Assembly (NCBI GenBank): GCA_002387205.1
Contig: DGLA01000018.1
Span: forward strand, 1-64,000
Direction of reading: 5' to 3'
From: Stutzerimonas stutzeri
Lineage (GTDB): Bacteria > Pseudomonadota > Gammaproteobacteria > Pseudomonadales > Pseudomonadaceae
Length of the DNA stretch: 64,000 nucleotides
Shown here: positions 36,876 to 46,429 of the stretch, in pieces
Layout: each line of letters opens with the position of its first letter
How positions within the stretch are numbered: the first letter of the stretch is position 1
Translations under genes and position numbers: made by a program
Notes under the pieces: model-generated
What the model was told of the DNA's origin: nothing
What the model saw: only the letters and a program-made list of their open reading frames with translations
Database searches by the model: none

Positions 36876-37820
36876 ATGGATTACCGGGTGCTGCAGGCCG
36901 CCGCGCAGTGGTTCGCTGTGCTGCGGTCAGACAGCGTCAGCGAGGACGACCGCGAGGCCTGGCGGTGCTGGCTTAGCGATCCTGAGCACGCGCGGGCGTG
37001 GCAACGCGTCGAGCAGATCAGCGGACGCTTCGAGCCGCTCGCTCGCGACCCCTTTGGCGCCAAGGCGAGCAGCTTGATGCAGCGCCGCCAGCCAACGCGA
37101 CGGCAGGCGCTGAAAACCCTGTCCGCCGTTATCGGTGGTGGTGTTCTGGCCCTGGCGGGTGGCGCCATGCCCTGGCGCAGCTGGACGGCCGATCAACGTA
37201 CAGCAGTGGGCGAGGTGCACGATTGGCCATTGCCGGAGGGTTCGCACCTGTGGCTGAACACCGACAGCGCGGTGGATGTCGCGCTCGATGCGCAGGTGCG
37301 CCAACTGTCGCTCTACCGCGGCGAGCTGCTGGTGCAGGTGAGCCATGAACGGCGTCCGCTGTTGTTGTGGACCGCCGAAGGCAGCGTGAAGACCCATGAC
37401 GCGGCCCGTTTTTCAGTGCGGCAGCGCGACGGTCGCACGCAGCTCAGCGTGTTCGACGGCACCGTTGAGGTTCGACCCCAAGACGGCCGACCGCGTACGG
37501 CCGTGCAGGGCCAGCAGGTGAGCTTCGATAGACGCCACGCCGAGCCCGGGCGCCCGGTTCAGATGGGGCGCCAGGCCTGGGTTCGTGGCGTGCTGTTGGC
37601 CGACAACCTGCGGCTGGATGAATTCCTGGCCGAACTGAGCCGCTACCGCCAGGGCTATCTGGGCTGTGATCCCCGCATCGCTGGCCTGCGCGTGGTGGGC
37701 GCTTATCCGCTGGCGGATACCGAACGTGTCCTGGAGGTGCTGGCGAGCACGCTGTCGTTGCGCGTCAACCGGCACCTGCCGTGGTGGGTCAGCCTTGAGC
37801 CCAAGCAATCCGAAGCCTGA
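36876..37820 (+). CDS. FecR-type anti-sigma regulator
   Basis: This 314-aa protein has a cytoplasmic N-terminus with the WxxWLSDPEHARAWQRVE sigma-binding pattern. One membrane segment follows (about 90-110, VIGGGVLALAGGAMPW), then a periplasmic FecR domain (GSHLWLNTDSAVDV) and a C-terminal STN-like region that contacts the receptor. ATG 36876 is chosen; a GTG at 36873 is equally possible. It lies three bases after the sigma gene. Confidence 0.92.
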   Translation: MDYRVLQAAAQWFAVLRSDSVSEDDREAWRCWLSDPEHARAWQRVEQISGRFEPLARDPFGAKASSLMQRRQPTRRQALKTLSAVIGGGVLALAGGAMPWRSWTADQRTAVGEVHDWPLPEGSHLWLNTDSAVDVALDAQVRQLSLYRGELLVQVSHERRPLLLWTAEGSVKTHDAARFSVRQRDGRTQLSVFDGTVEVRPQDGRPRTAVQGQQVSFDRRHAEPGRPVQMGRQAWVRGVLLADNLRLDEFLAELSRYRQGYLGCDPRIAGLRVVGAYPLADTERVLEVLASTLSLRVNRHLPWWVSLEPKQSEA

Positions 37821-37926
37821 CGAATACCCGTTGAAAATAAAATCGAGCTGGCGGTTCCCTTTTGGGAGGAGGCGCTGGGCATAACCGCAACGATCACGAA
37901 TTTGCTCACGCAAAAAAGGATGAATC

Positions 37927-40416
37927 ATGCGCGTCACTGCCTCTCCCGTTCGCCGTCCCAGTTCGCTGTCCCTGGCCATTCGCGCCGCCATGCTCTGCAT
38001 GCCATTAGCCACCATTGCCGTCGCGCCGATGGCGCTGGCGCAATCGGCACAGCAGCAAGCTGTACGCAGCTATGACATTCCGGCCGGTTCACTTTCATCC
38101 GCCCTGAGTCGCTTCGCCGGTGAGGCCGGGGTGATGCTGTCGGTCGATGGCCGCCTGGTCGGCAACCGCCAGTCGAGCGGCCTGAGAGGCCAATACGGCG
38201 TTGAGGAAGGATTCGATGCGTTGCTGCGCGGCAGCGGGCTGCAGGCCCTTCGTGACGAGCGCGGGACCTATTCGCTGGTGCCGGAGCCGTCTGGCGAACA
38301 GGCCGAAGCCGTCGAGCTGAAGCCCATGGTGGTGGAGGGCTTCGCGCTGGGCAATGCGCTGGGGGAGATGGAAGGCTACAACGCCACACACAGCAGCGTG
38401 GCAACCAAGACGAGCATGCCGCTAGTGGAGACCTCGCAGACCGTCTCGGTGGTGACCCGTCAACAGATCGAAGATCAGGGTTCGCGCTCCATTGCGCAGG
38501 CCGTTCGCTACACGCCGGGGCTGATGAGCACGCCCTACGGCGCCACGACCCGCTACGACTATGTCGCCATGCGCGGCATCACCGACGGCTCGGTGGATAA
38601 CCTCTACCTCGACGGGCAGAAGCTGCTCGGTGACAGTGGCACCTACAGCAGCCTGCAGGTCGACCCGTATTTCGTCGAGCGTATCGACATTCTCAAGGGC
38701 CCGTCCTCGGTGCTCTATGGCCGCAGCCTGCCTGGCGGCCTGGTGGCGATGACCAGCAAGAAGCCGCAATACGAGGCGAGCCGACAGATCAGGCTGTCCT
38801 ACGGCAGCGAGGACAACAAGCAGGCCGCGTTCGACTTCACCGGGCCGCTGGACGACGAGCGCATCGCCTATCGGCTGGTCGGCGTCGCGAAGGATGCCGA
38901 TAACCAGGTCGATGGCATCGAAGAGAAGCGCTACGCGGTCATGCCTTCGCTGAGCATCGACTTCACCGAGGACACCCGCTTGACGCTCCAGGCCATGCTC
39001 CAGCATGACCCGGAGAGCGGCTATCACGGCGGCCTGCCGGCTGACGGCACCGTAACCTCGCACAACGGTCAGCGCATCTCACGCAGCTTCTTCGAAGGCG
39101 ATGAGGATTACGAAAAGTTCGAGCGCGACCAGCAGATGATCGGCTATCAGCTGGAACACCGTTTCAACGATACGCTGTCGGCGCGGCAGAACTTCCAGTA
39201 TCTCGATTCAACGGTGGAGTCCGGCCAAGTCTACCAGTACGGCTACGCCACGCAGGACGAACTGGTGCGCTACTACACCGGTGCCGATGAGGTACTGCAT
39301 GCCTGGACGCTGGATAACCAGCTGCAGTTCCTCTTCGATACCGGTGCGCTGAGCCATACCTTGGTCATCGGGCTGGACTATCAGCGGCGCAAGGCCAAAG
39401 TCGATTACAGCGCGGCCACCGGCATCGGCACGATCAACCCCTACACCGGCGTCGCCAACCCGAGCAGCCTGGCCTTCTATCACCAGTACGACGAACTACG
39501 GGAGCTGGAGCAGACCGGCCTCTATGTCCAGGACCTGATCAGCCTGGGCAACTGGCGCTTCTCGCTGGGCGCGCGGCAGGACTGGGTCGATGTGTCCTTC
39601 GACCAGACCGAATCGCTCTACGGCGACCAGTCCGATCAATCGAAACTCGAGCAGTTCACCGGGCGGGTCGGCGTGCTCTACGCCTTCGACAATGGCCTGT
39701 CGCCCTACGCAAGCTATTCGGAATCCTTCAACCCTAACGCCACGGGTGCCTACAACTATGATTCGGGCACCGGTGCCTATGACATCACGCTGCTCGAACC
39801 GACCGAAGGGGAGCAATTCGAGGTCGGCGTTAAATACCAGCCGCTGGGCACCGACGATCTCTACACCATTTCCTACTTCGACCTGAAACAGTCGAACCTG
39901 GCGAACAAGGATTCCAACGAGAACTTCTATCGCGCCGTAGGCGAACTCACCTCCAAGGGCGTGGAGCTGGAGGCGCGCCTGCGTCCGCAGGACAACCTCA
40001 ACCTGATCGCCAGCTACACCTACATGGATGTGGAGTATTCCAAGGACTTCACCGGTGCTGCCGGCGTCAACAACCGCGGCAATACGCCTAACGCGGTGGC
40101 GCGCAACATGGCCTCGCTGTGGTCCGACTACACCTTCGAGCAGGGTGTAATCGCCGGGTTGCAGATTGGCGGTGGCGTACGCTACTTCGGCAAGAGCTGG
40201 GCGGACGCGGAAAATACGCTACGTATCCCGTCCTACACGCTGTACGACGCCATGCTCGGTTATGACTTGTCGCGCGTCGGGCTGAACGGCCTGAGCGCAC
40301 AGCTGAACCTGAACAACCTGACGGATGAAAAATACGTCGCCGCCTGCAACAGCCTCAACCAGTGCTACTACGGCGAATCCCGCAACGTCATGGCGACGCT
40401 GACCTACGACTTCTAA
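37927..40416 (+). CDS. TonB-dependent siderophore receptor with STN signalling domain
   Basis: This outer-membrane receptor (829 aa) has a signal peptide (about 1-38) and an STN domain (about 45-105, YDIPAGSLSSALSRFAGEAG). A TonB-box-like stretch and plug follow (QTVSVVTRQQIEDQG, DILKGPSSVLYGRSLPGG). The 22-strand barrel ends with the aromatic terminus LTYDF. The barrel resembles ferric-hydroxamate receptors (FhuA/FoxA type), but the ligand is not certain. With the sigma and FecR genes it would sense its own siderophore. Confidence 0.94.
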   Translation: MRVTASPVRRPSSLSLAIRAAMLCMPLATIAVAPMALAQSAQQQAVRSYDIPAGSLSSALSRFAGEAGVMLSVDGRLVGNRQSSGLRGQYGVEEGFDALLRGSGLQALRDERGTYSLVPEPSGEQAEAVELKPMVVEGFALGNALGEMEGYNATHSSVATKTSMPLVETSQTVSVVTRQQIEDQGSRSIAQAVRYTPGLMSTPYGATTRYDYVAMRGITDGSVDNLYLDGQKLLGDSGTYSSLQVDPYFVERIDILKGPSSVLYGRSLPGGLVAMTSKKPQYEASRQIRLSYGSEDNKQAAFDFTGPLDDERIAYRLVGVAKDADNQVDGIEEKRYAVMPSLSIDFTEDTRLTLQAMLQHDPESGYHGGLPADGTVTSHNGQRISRSFFEGDEDYEKFERDQQMIGYQLEHRFNDTLSARQNFQYLDSTVESGQVYQYGYATQDELVRYYTGADEVLHAWTLDNQLQFLFDTGALSHTLVIGLDYQRRKAKVDYSAATGIGTINPYTGVANPSSLAFYHQYDELRELEQTGLYVQDLISLGNWRFSLGARQDWVDVSFDQTESLYGDQSDQSKLEQFTGRVGVLYAFDNGLSPYASYSESFNPNATGAYNYDSGTGAYDITLLEPTEGEQFEVGVKYQPLGTDDLYTISYFDLKQSNLANKDSNENFYRAVGELTSKGVELEARLRPQDNLNLIASYTYMDVEYSKDFTGAAGVNNRGNTPNAVARNMASLWSDYTFEQGVIAGLQIGGGVRYFGKSWADAENTLRIPSYTLYDAMLGYDLSRVGLNGLSAQLNLNNLTDEKYVAACNSLNQCYYGESRNVMATLTYDF

Positions 40417-40427
40417 GAATCGGGCAG

Positions 40428-40457
40428 AAGCCGCTGGCCTGTATGGGCCGGCGGCTT
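40428..40457 (+). terminator. hairpin after the TonB receptor
   Basis: AAGCCGC-T-GGCC pairs with GGCC-G-GCGGCTT, followed by the short T-rich TTGTGCTTT. It probably ends or reduces transcription before the PepSY gene. Confidence 0.7.
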
Positions 40458-40485
40458 TGTGCTTTCTACAAGACGGACGAAGACC

Positions 40486-41658
40486 ATGCGCTCGATCCTC
40501 GTACTGCTGCACCGCTACATCGGCCTGGCTACCGCGCTATTCCTCTTTCTCGCAGGCATCACCGGCAGCGTGCTGGCCTTCCATCATGAACTGGATGAAT
40601 GGCTGAACCCCGAGTTCTACCACACCGCCAGCCAGGGCCCGGTGCTGGCGCCTGGGGCGCTTGTCGAGCGGGTCGAGCAGGCCAACCCGCGCATGCAGGT
40701 CTGGTACATGGAGTTTCCGGACGAGCCAGGACACGCGGCGTTGATGGCGCTGGTACCGCGCAACGATCCGCAAACCGGCAAGCCCTATGACGTAGAGCCC
40801 GTCGTGCAATACCTCGACGCGGTGACAGGCGATCTGGTCGGCACGCGCCACTGGGGCGAGTGCTGCTTTTCGCGCAAGAATTTCGTGCCCTTCATGCTGG
40901 AGTTTCACTACAACCTGACGCTGCCGGGCAACTGGGGCGTATGGCTGATGGGCATCGTCGCGATCTTCTGGACCCTCGACTGTTTCGTCTCCCTGCTGCT
41001 GACCTTCCCGCGCGGGCGGCCATTCTTCGGCAAGTGGTGGACGGCCTGGAAGATCAAGCGCCAGCGGCTCAACCACGATGTGCATCGTGCGTGCGGCCTG
41101 TGGCTGTGGTTGCTGCTCACGCCGGTCGCCATCAGCAGCATTGCCATGAACCTGCCCGAACAGGTGTTCAAACCGGTGGTGTCGTTGGTATCAAGGGTTG
41201 AACCGAGCGTCTACGAGGCACGCGGCAGGTTGCCAGAGGCGGAGCTGGGCACCACCGGGTACGGCTTCCACCGTGCTTACGACTATGCCATGCAGCACGC
41301 CGCCGACCTTGGCCTGAGCGAGCCGATTGGTGAGCTCTACTACAGCTTCGAATACAACTTCTACGGCGCGGGCTTCGGTGATCACGACAGCAACCAGGGC
41401 AATGCCTGGCTGTTTTTCCATGGCAGCGATGGCACGCAGTTGCTGGGGCAGGAGATACCGGGGCAGGGCACCTTGGGTGAGCAGTTCCACCTGCTGCAAC
41501 CGGCGATCCACGGCGGGCGGATCCTCGGCCTGCCGGGGCGCATCCTGATCGCGCTGCTGGGCGTGGCGATTGCCGTGCTGTCGGTGACCGGCGTGGTGAT
41601 CTGGTGGCGCAAGTTGCGCGCCAGGCGGTGTGTGCATCCCAAACGCGGCAAGGGCTAG
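40486..41658 (+). CDS. PepSY-associated transmembrane protein (iron-regulated)
   Basis: This 390-aa protein has four membrane segments: LHRYIGLATALFLFLAGITG, GVWLMGIVAIFWTLDCFVSLLLT, LWLWLLLTPVAISSIAM, and one near the C-terminus. PepSY-type periplasmic regions and conserved His residues (LHR, DVHRA) follow the family pattern. Such proteins often sit beside siderophore receptors and are thought to reduce ferric siderophores at the inner membrane. The start at MRSILVLLHRYIGL is preferred over an in-frame start nine codons upstream. Confidence 0.88.
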   Translation: MRSILVLLHRYIGLATALFLFLAGITGSVLAFHHELDEWLNPEFYHTASQGPVLAPGALVERVEQANPRMQVWYMEFPDEPGHAALMALVPRNDPQTGKPYDVEPVVQYLDAVTGDLVGTRHWGECCFSRKNFVPFMLEFHYNLTLPGNWGVWLMGIVAIFWTLDCFVSLLLTFPRGRPFFGKWWTAWKIKRQRLNHDVHRACGLWLWLLLTPVAISSIAMNLPEQVFKPVVSLVSRVEPSVYEARGRLPEAELGTTGYGFHRAYDYAMQHAADLGLSEPIGELYYSFEYNFYGAGFGDHDSNQGNAWLFFHGSDGTQLLGQEIPGQGTLGEQFHLLQPAIHGGRILGLPGRILIALLGVAIAVLSVTGVVIWWRKLRARRCVHPKRGKG

Positions 41659-41665
41659 AACGTAG

Positions 41666-41691
41666 GGCGGATCACGCTCCACCGATCCGCC
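41666..41691. repeat. short inverted repeat, REP-like
   Basis: GGCGGATC and GATCCGCC pair perfectly around a 10-base loop, preceded by CGTAG. The unit resembles dispersed intergenic palindromes of Pseudomonas. It lies between convergent genes, where it could also help terminate transcription. Confidence 0.55.
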
Positions 41692-41734
41692 GGGCGATCT
41701 ATGCGCCCCTAACGCGGCAAAGCCTCACCCAGCA

Positions 41735-42136
41735 TCAGGAGGAGCCCACCGCCTGCGCGGCGCAGCTCCAGAGCTCCAGCGCGGGCTGGTCCGCTATTGG
41801 CGGGCCGAGCCATTCGCTCAAGGCGTGACAACGCTGGTCGAAACACAATTGGTAGTCCCCTGCTTCGGGGGTTCGCCCCACACGCAGCGGTTGCAACGGC
41901 GGCATCTGGCGCCTGTAGTGCCAGGCCCCGTCACGCAGTTCGGCGTCATCCGGGATTTCCATCCCGGCACCTGAACCCCTGACCCGCGCTTCGCCGAGCA
42001 GCAGCCCGTCCGGCGTCACGCGGTAGTCCTCTTCCCAGCGGATCTTCTCGATCGTATGGTTCCAGGCCAGGGTGAAGTCGGCTGCGGGCACCTCTGCCCA
42101 CACCACCCCGGCCAAGCCCAGACAGAGTCCGATCAC
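41735..42136 (-). CDS. DUF1850 family protein
   Basis: This 133-aa protein has an N-terminal hydrophobic segment. A conserved soluble part follows (FTLAWNHTIEKIRWEEDYRV, LRDGAWHYRRQMPPL), with two cysteines near the end. DUF1850 proteins are encoded next to TAXI-type TRAP transporters. The start is a GTG at 42136 that overlaps the permease stop by four bases (GTGA). The frame is open 320 bases upstream, but that part lies inside the permease gene. Confidence 0.78.
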   Translation of the reverse strand: MIGLCLGLAGVVWAEVPAADFTLAWNHTIEKIRWEEDYRVTPDGLLLGEARVRGSGAGMEIPDDAELRDGAWHYRRQMPPLQPLRVGRTPEAGDYQLCFDQRCHALSEWLGPPIADQPALELWSCAAQAVGSS

Positions 42137-44166
42137 GCCAGTACCGGCCCGGCCCGGCGGGCCCGCACGATATGCTGAGCCAGCAGCAGGATGCCGATGC
42201 CAAAGCCGATCTCGTCGGTAATCGGCATGGCCATGATCAGCGTCGCACCGGCGGCGAAGCCCAGCACCCGCTCCCACCAGGCCAGCGGTCGCTGCAGGTA
42301 GCCGATGGTGGCGATGCCCCATAGACCAATGGCGAAGCTTGCCTTCAGCACCATGTAGGCGGTCATCCAAAGGCTGTCGCCCTGCATCATCAGCGACGGG
42401 TTGTAGACCGCCATGAACGGCACCACGAAGCCGGCGATGGCGATGCGCACCGCCCACATGCTGATCTTCAGCCCGGTTTCCTTGGCGATCGGCGCCGCTG
42501 CGAAGCAGGCCAGCGCCACCGGCGGCGTCAGGTCAGCCAGGATGCCGAAATAGAACACGAACATGTGCGAGACCAGCAGCGGCACGCCAAGGTCCAGCAG
42601 GGCCGGCGCGGCAATCGAACTGGTGATGATGTAGTTGGGGATTGTCGGGATACCCATGCCCAGCACCAGGCAGGTGGCCATGGTCAGCAGCAGCGACAGG
42701 AAGAGGTTGTCCTCACCGACGGCCAGGATGTAGCCCGCAAAGGTCGAGGCCACACCCGTCAGCGAGACCACGCCGATGATCACGCCGACCAGTGCACAGG
42801 CGATACCCACCGGAACCGCGTGTCGTGCACCTTCCACCAGCGCGTGCAGGCACACCACCAGGGTGTCGCGCCCGCCCTTGATGAACCAGCAGATCGCTAC
42901 CAGCACCGCGATGACAGCGAAGATCACCCCGATGCCGAGCTGGAAGAACCCGGCGCAGAGCACACCCAGGGCGATCCAGAAGGCCATGCGCAAGCCGAAT
43001 GACGACACCTTCAGGATGATTGCCGAGCCGAGGATGACGATGGCCGTCAGCGCCAGGCCGACCATGCCGGAGAACAGCGGTGTGCGTCCGGAAAACAGCA
43101 GGTACACCAGCACACCCAGCGGAATCAGCAGATACCAGCGCTGCTTGACCGCCGCCATGGCGCTCGGGCATTCCTCTTTCGGCAGGCCCTTGAGGTTGGC
43201 GCGCTTGGCTTCCAGATGAACCATCCAGAACACCGAGCCGAAATACAGCAGGGCCGGGATCAGCGCAGCCTTGGCGACTTCGATGAAGGGCACGTTGATG
43301 GTTTCGGCCATGATGAAGGCCACGGCGCCCATCACCGGCGGCATCATCTGGCTGCCCATGGAGGAGGTTGCTTCCACACCGCCGGCGAAGGCAGCCTTGT
43401 AGCCGAAGCGTTTCATCAGCGGAATGGTGAACTGGCCGGTAGTCACCACGTTGGCGACGCCGGAACCGGTGATGGTGCCCATCAGCGCGGAGGACACCAC
43501 CGAGACCTTGGCCGGTCCACCCAGCTTGTGGCCGAACAGGCCCATGGCGAAGTCGGTGAACAGCTTGATCATCCCGGCCTGTTCGAGAAAGGCACCGAAG
43601 AGGATGAACAGGAAGATATAGGTCGCCGAGACGTAGGTCGGTGTGCCGTAGAGCCCTTCGGTGCCAAACGCCAGCTGGTTGACCATCTGATCGATGGCGT
43701 AGCCGCGGTGGGCGAGATCGCCCGGCAGGTACTGGCCGAGCAGGCCGTAGGCAAGGAACATGGCGCAGATGATTGGCAGGGCGATGCCCATGACCCGGCG
43801 AGCGGCCTCGAATACCAGGGCGATCAACAGGACGCCGACGGCGAAGTCGAGGGTCGTGAGGTCACCTGAGCGCTGGATCAGGTCTGCTTCGAAATACCAC
43901 TGGTAGAACGCAGTCCCCATGCCCGCCAGGGCCAACACCCAGGCCAGCGGCTGCCAGGGGCGGCCTTTGCCTGCGGCGGGAAAATACAGGTAGACGACCA
44001 TCAGCAGAAAACCGACATGCCCGGCTCGCAGTACCTGGCTCGATACCGGGTGAAACGCCGCCATGACGATCTGGTAGATGGAAAACAGCAGGGCCACATA
44101 AAACAATGCTTTTGGCCAATCGGCTGCGCTACCGGCCAGGCCTTCCTCTTGTTGTAGTTCGCTCAT
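42133..44166 (-). CDS. TRAP transporter fused permease (DctQ/DctM type)
   Basis: This 677-aa protein is almost wholly hydrophobic, with many membrane segments. It contains the large-subunit signatures GSGVANVVTTGQFTIPLMK and GMGIPTIPNYIITS. The N-terminal part corresponds to the small 4-TM subunit fused to the large 12-TM subunit, as is usual in TAXI systems. It uses an ion gradient to import the substrate delivered by the binding protein encoded upstream. The substrate (a dicarboxylate or amino acid) is not predictable. Confidence 0.92.
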   Translation of the reverse strand: MSELQQEEGLAGSAADWPKALFYVALLFSIYQIVMAAFHPVSSQVLRAGHVGFLLMVVYLYFPAAGKGRPWQPLAWVLALAGMGTAFYQWYFEADLIQRSGDLTTLDFAVGVLLIALVFEAARRVMGIALPIICAMFLAYGLLGQYLPGDLAHRGYAIDQMVNQLAFGTEGLYGTPTYVSATYIFLFILFGAFLEQAGMIKLFTDFAMGLFGHKLGGPAKVSVVSSALMGTITGSGVANVVTTGQFTIPLMKRFGYKAAFAGGVEATSSMGSQMMPPVMGAVAFIMAETINVPFIEVAKAALIPALLYFGSVFWMVHLEAKRANLKGLPKEECPSAMAAVKQRWYLLIPLGVLVYLLFSGRTPLFSGMVGLALTAIVILGSAIILKVSSFGLRMAFWIALGVLCAGFFQLGIGVIFAVIAVLVAICWFIKGGRDTLVVCLHALVEGARHAVPVGIACALVGVIIGVVSLTGVASTFAGYILAVGEDNLFLSLLLTMATCLVLGMGIPTIPNYIITSSIAAPALLDLGVPLLVSHMFVFYFGILADLTPPVALACFAAAPIAKETGLKISMWAVRIAIAGFVVPFMAVYNPSLMMQGDSLWMTAYMVLKASFAIGLWGIATIGYLQRPLAWWERVLGFAAGATLIMAMPITDEIGFGIGILLLAQHIVRARRAGPVLA

Positions 44167-44338
44167 GAATCGCCTCGAGCTGATAAAGCATGGTCGCGTA
44201 GAGCCGCTAACAAAACCTGCCGTGCTTTCACGCTGGTTTTACTAGCGCCTCTTCAGATTTGGATTCGGCGAGCCGCGGGCGTCAGGACTGGCGTCCGCGG
44301 TTCAGATCGGGCAGCACCGAGGCTGCCCAGTGGCGTAC

Positions 44339-45292
44339 TCAGAGTACGCCGGCTTCCTTGTAGTAACGCTCGGCACCCGGATGCAGCGGGATCGGCAGCG
44401 CCTTGGTGGCGTTCTCCAGCTTGATGTCCTTGGCGGCGGAATGCGCGTTGCCCAGCTGGTCGAGGTTTTCGAACAGCAGCTTGGTCATCTGGTAGGCAAT
44501 GTCGTCCGGTACGCCTTCATGGGTCACGAGGATGTTGGTGATGGCCACGGTCGGCACGTCCGCCTCCTGGCCGTCATAGGTACCCGCCGGGATCTTGGCC
44601 GCCTGGTAGGCGTCGTTGCCGATCTTGGTGACCACATCTTGCGGGATTTCCACGTAGTTCAGCGGCATGGTGGACGCCAGGTCGCGAATGGCGGCCATAC
44701 CCAGGCCGGCGGACTGCAGGGTGGCATCCAGCTGGCGGTTCTTGATCAGCTCGACGGATTCGGCAAACGGAAGGTATTCCACCTTGCCCATGTCTTCGTA
44801 GCTCAGGCCGGCCGCCTTGAGGATGGCTCGGGCGTTGAGTTCGGTACCGGATTTCGGCGCGCCAACGGAGATCGACTTGCCCTTGAGGTCAGCCAAGGTC
44901 TTGATGCCGGACTCCTGGCTGGCGACGATCTGGATGTAGTTCGGGTAGCTGCCGCCGATGGCGCGCAGTTTCTTCAGGGGCGCCTTGAAGCCGGCTTCCT
45001 CGACGCCATTCCAGCCGTCAGCGACAGAGTCACCGAGGGCAAAGCCCAGCTCGCCGCGACCGGATTGCAGCAGATTGAGGTTTTCGACCGAGGCTTTGGT
45101 TGCCTGCACGGAGGTTTTCGCGCCGTCGATGCCTTTGCTGTACAGCTGGGAGATGCCCACCCCGATTGGGTAGTACACCCCGCTGGTGCCGCCCGTGAGG
45201 ATGTTGATGAAGGTCGGGGCAGCCACTGCGGCGGTGCTGGCGGTGAAGGCCGCTGCGGCAGCGAGCAGGCTGAAGCGTTTGGTCAATCTCAT
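44339..45292 (-). CDS. TAXI family TRAP transporter solute-binding protein
   Basis: This 317-aa periplasmic protein has a signal peptide (about 1-24). The TAXI hallmark FINILTGGTSGVYYPIG is near the mature start, and DLKGKSISVGAPKSGTELNA is further on. It lies 172 bases upstream of the fused permease on the same strand, completing the transporter. Confidence 0.94.
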   Translation of the reverse strand: MRLTKRFSLLAAAAAFTASTAAVAAPTFINILTGGTSGVYYPIGVGISQLYSKGIDGAKTSVQATKASVENLNLLQSGRGELGFALGDSVADGWNGVEEAGFKAPLKKLRAIGGSYPNYIQIVASQESGIKTLADLKGKSISVGAPKSGTELNARAILKAAGLSYEDMGKVEYLPFAESVELIKNRQLDATLQSAGLGMAAIRDLASTMPLNYVEIPQDVVTKIGNDAYQAAKIPAGTYDGQEADVPTVAITNILVTHEGVPDDIAYQMTKLLFENLDQLGNAHSAAKDIKLENATKALPIPLHPGAERYYKEAGVL

Positions 45293-45674
45293 GGTGTATC
45301 TCCGTTTCGTTGTTATTGGTTTTGCAGAACTGACGATAGACGATCAGCTACAGCGCCAGGGGCTGCATTCAACGACAGGAAAAGGAGAGACGGCGTCGGA
45401 CGTGCTTTCACAGAGTGAAGCAGGAGCGCTGTGCGGCTTTTCTTGTCGTTGGTCGTCGCATCGGGCAGTTAAGACATAGCACGAGCTGTGCCATAACGGC
45501 GAAGGCTCTGTTTCGGCGGGTCAGGGCCACCTCATAGACGCCGTTGGCAAGATTTCGCTCATGGGTGAAGCAACGATAGGCGGAATTCTGCCTATTGCAG
45601 CGCAAAGGCCGATGCGAACCCTGATCTGCCGCTGGCGTCGCAACAGAGGAATCCACCGCGAGCGAGACACAGCA
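45293..45674. other. intergenic region, no supported gene
   Basis: This 382-bp gap between divergent genes must hold the promoter of the TAXI operon. Open frames cross it, but none has a convincing start or a recognised protein. I see no strong promoter or repeat. Confidence 0.5.
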
Positions 45675-46103
45675 ATGGCCAGTGAAATCAGCGCGAAAGA
45701 ACTCGGGATCGATATCAGTCAGGGAGAAGGCGAGCTGTTCAAATGGTTCATCGCCAGCTTCCTGTTCGGCAAGCGCATCCAGCAGGACATCGCCGCCGAC
45801 GCCTACCGAGTCATCGTCGAAATGCACAAGCGCGACACGCCGAGAAAGCTGGGCAACTGCAGCTGGCAAGAGCTGGTGGACATGCTTGGGGAGGGTCACT
45901 ACGTGCGCTATGACGAATCGACCGCCGAGCGCCTGCTCAAGCTCTGCGACAAGCTCAATAACGAATACGGCGGCAAGCTCGGCAACATTCGCGAGAGGAG
46001 CAAGGACCGCAAGGAGCTGGAAAAAAGGCTGGGCGAGTTCGAAGGGATCGGGCCGAAAACGGTGGAGATCTTTATGCGCGAGGCGGAAAAGGTCTGGTCC
46101 TAG
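45675..46103 (+). CDS. small helix-hairpin-helix protein, endonuclease III-like
   Basis: This 142-aa protein ends with a helix-hairpin-helix motif (LGEFEGIGPKTVEIFMRE) like that of HhH-GPD DNA glycosylases, and its earlier part (FKWFIASFLFGKRIQ) resembles their helical fold. It is shorter than a full glycosylase and the catalytic Lys/Asp pair is not evident. The role is uncertain. The ATG at 45675 begins the conserved part; the frame is open 38 codons upstream. Confidence 0.72.
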   Translation: MASEISAKELGIDISQGEGELFKWFIASFLFGKRIQQDIAADAYRVIVEMHKRDTPRKLGNCSWQELVDMLGEGHYVRYDESTAERLLKLCDKLNNEYGGKLGNIRERSKDRKELEKRLGEFEGIGPKTVEIFMREAEKVWS

Positions 46104-46182
46104 CCGCCGCTGCGACAAACCGTGTTTGCGCTGCATGCCGATCCGGCTAAAGTGGCGCCAGCCCTCTATCGAAGTCCGACCC

Positions 46183-46425
46183 ATGCGCGCCGTTCTCATT
46201 GCGTTCAGCCTGTTCCTGCCGCTGCTGGCGTACGCCGCCCCGGCGCCGTATTACCAGTGGCAAAGCAAGGCCGATGGCACCGTGATCTGTCGACAGACCT
46301 CGCCGGGGCATGGCTGGGAGCTGCTCAACGGCCAGCCTTTCCGGGACCTGAACTGCAGCATGCCCGCCACTCGTATCGACCGGCCCAACGCGGTACCAGG
46401 CTTTCACCCGCAGCCAGGGCGCTGA
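46183..46425 (+). CDS. small secreted protein of unknown function
   Basis: This 80-aa protein has a signal peptide (MRAVLIAFSLFLPLLAYA). A short mature part contains two cysteines and the DUF4124-like pattern YYQWQSKADGTVICRQTSPG. It lies between the HhH gene and the convergent phnN. The call rests on the signal peptide and coding-like composition. Confidence 0.62.
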   Translation: MRAVLIAFSLFLPLLAYAAPAPYYQWQSKADGTVICRQTSPGHGWELLNGQPFRDLNCSMPATRIDRPNAVPGFHPQPGR

Positions 46426-46429
46426 TGGG

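Noticed and set aside
42137..42457. Upstream extension of the DUF1850 frame to a start at 42457
   Set aside because: This part lies within the TRAP permease gene in another frame and reads as low-complexity His/Arg/Gly-rich sequence. The GTGA overlap at 42133-42136 gives a better start.
45408..46199. Minus-strand frame of 263 codons opposite the HhH gene
   Set aside because: The plus strand encodes a recognisable HhH protein. The minus frame shows no domain and seems to be a codon-bias shadow.
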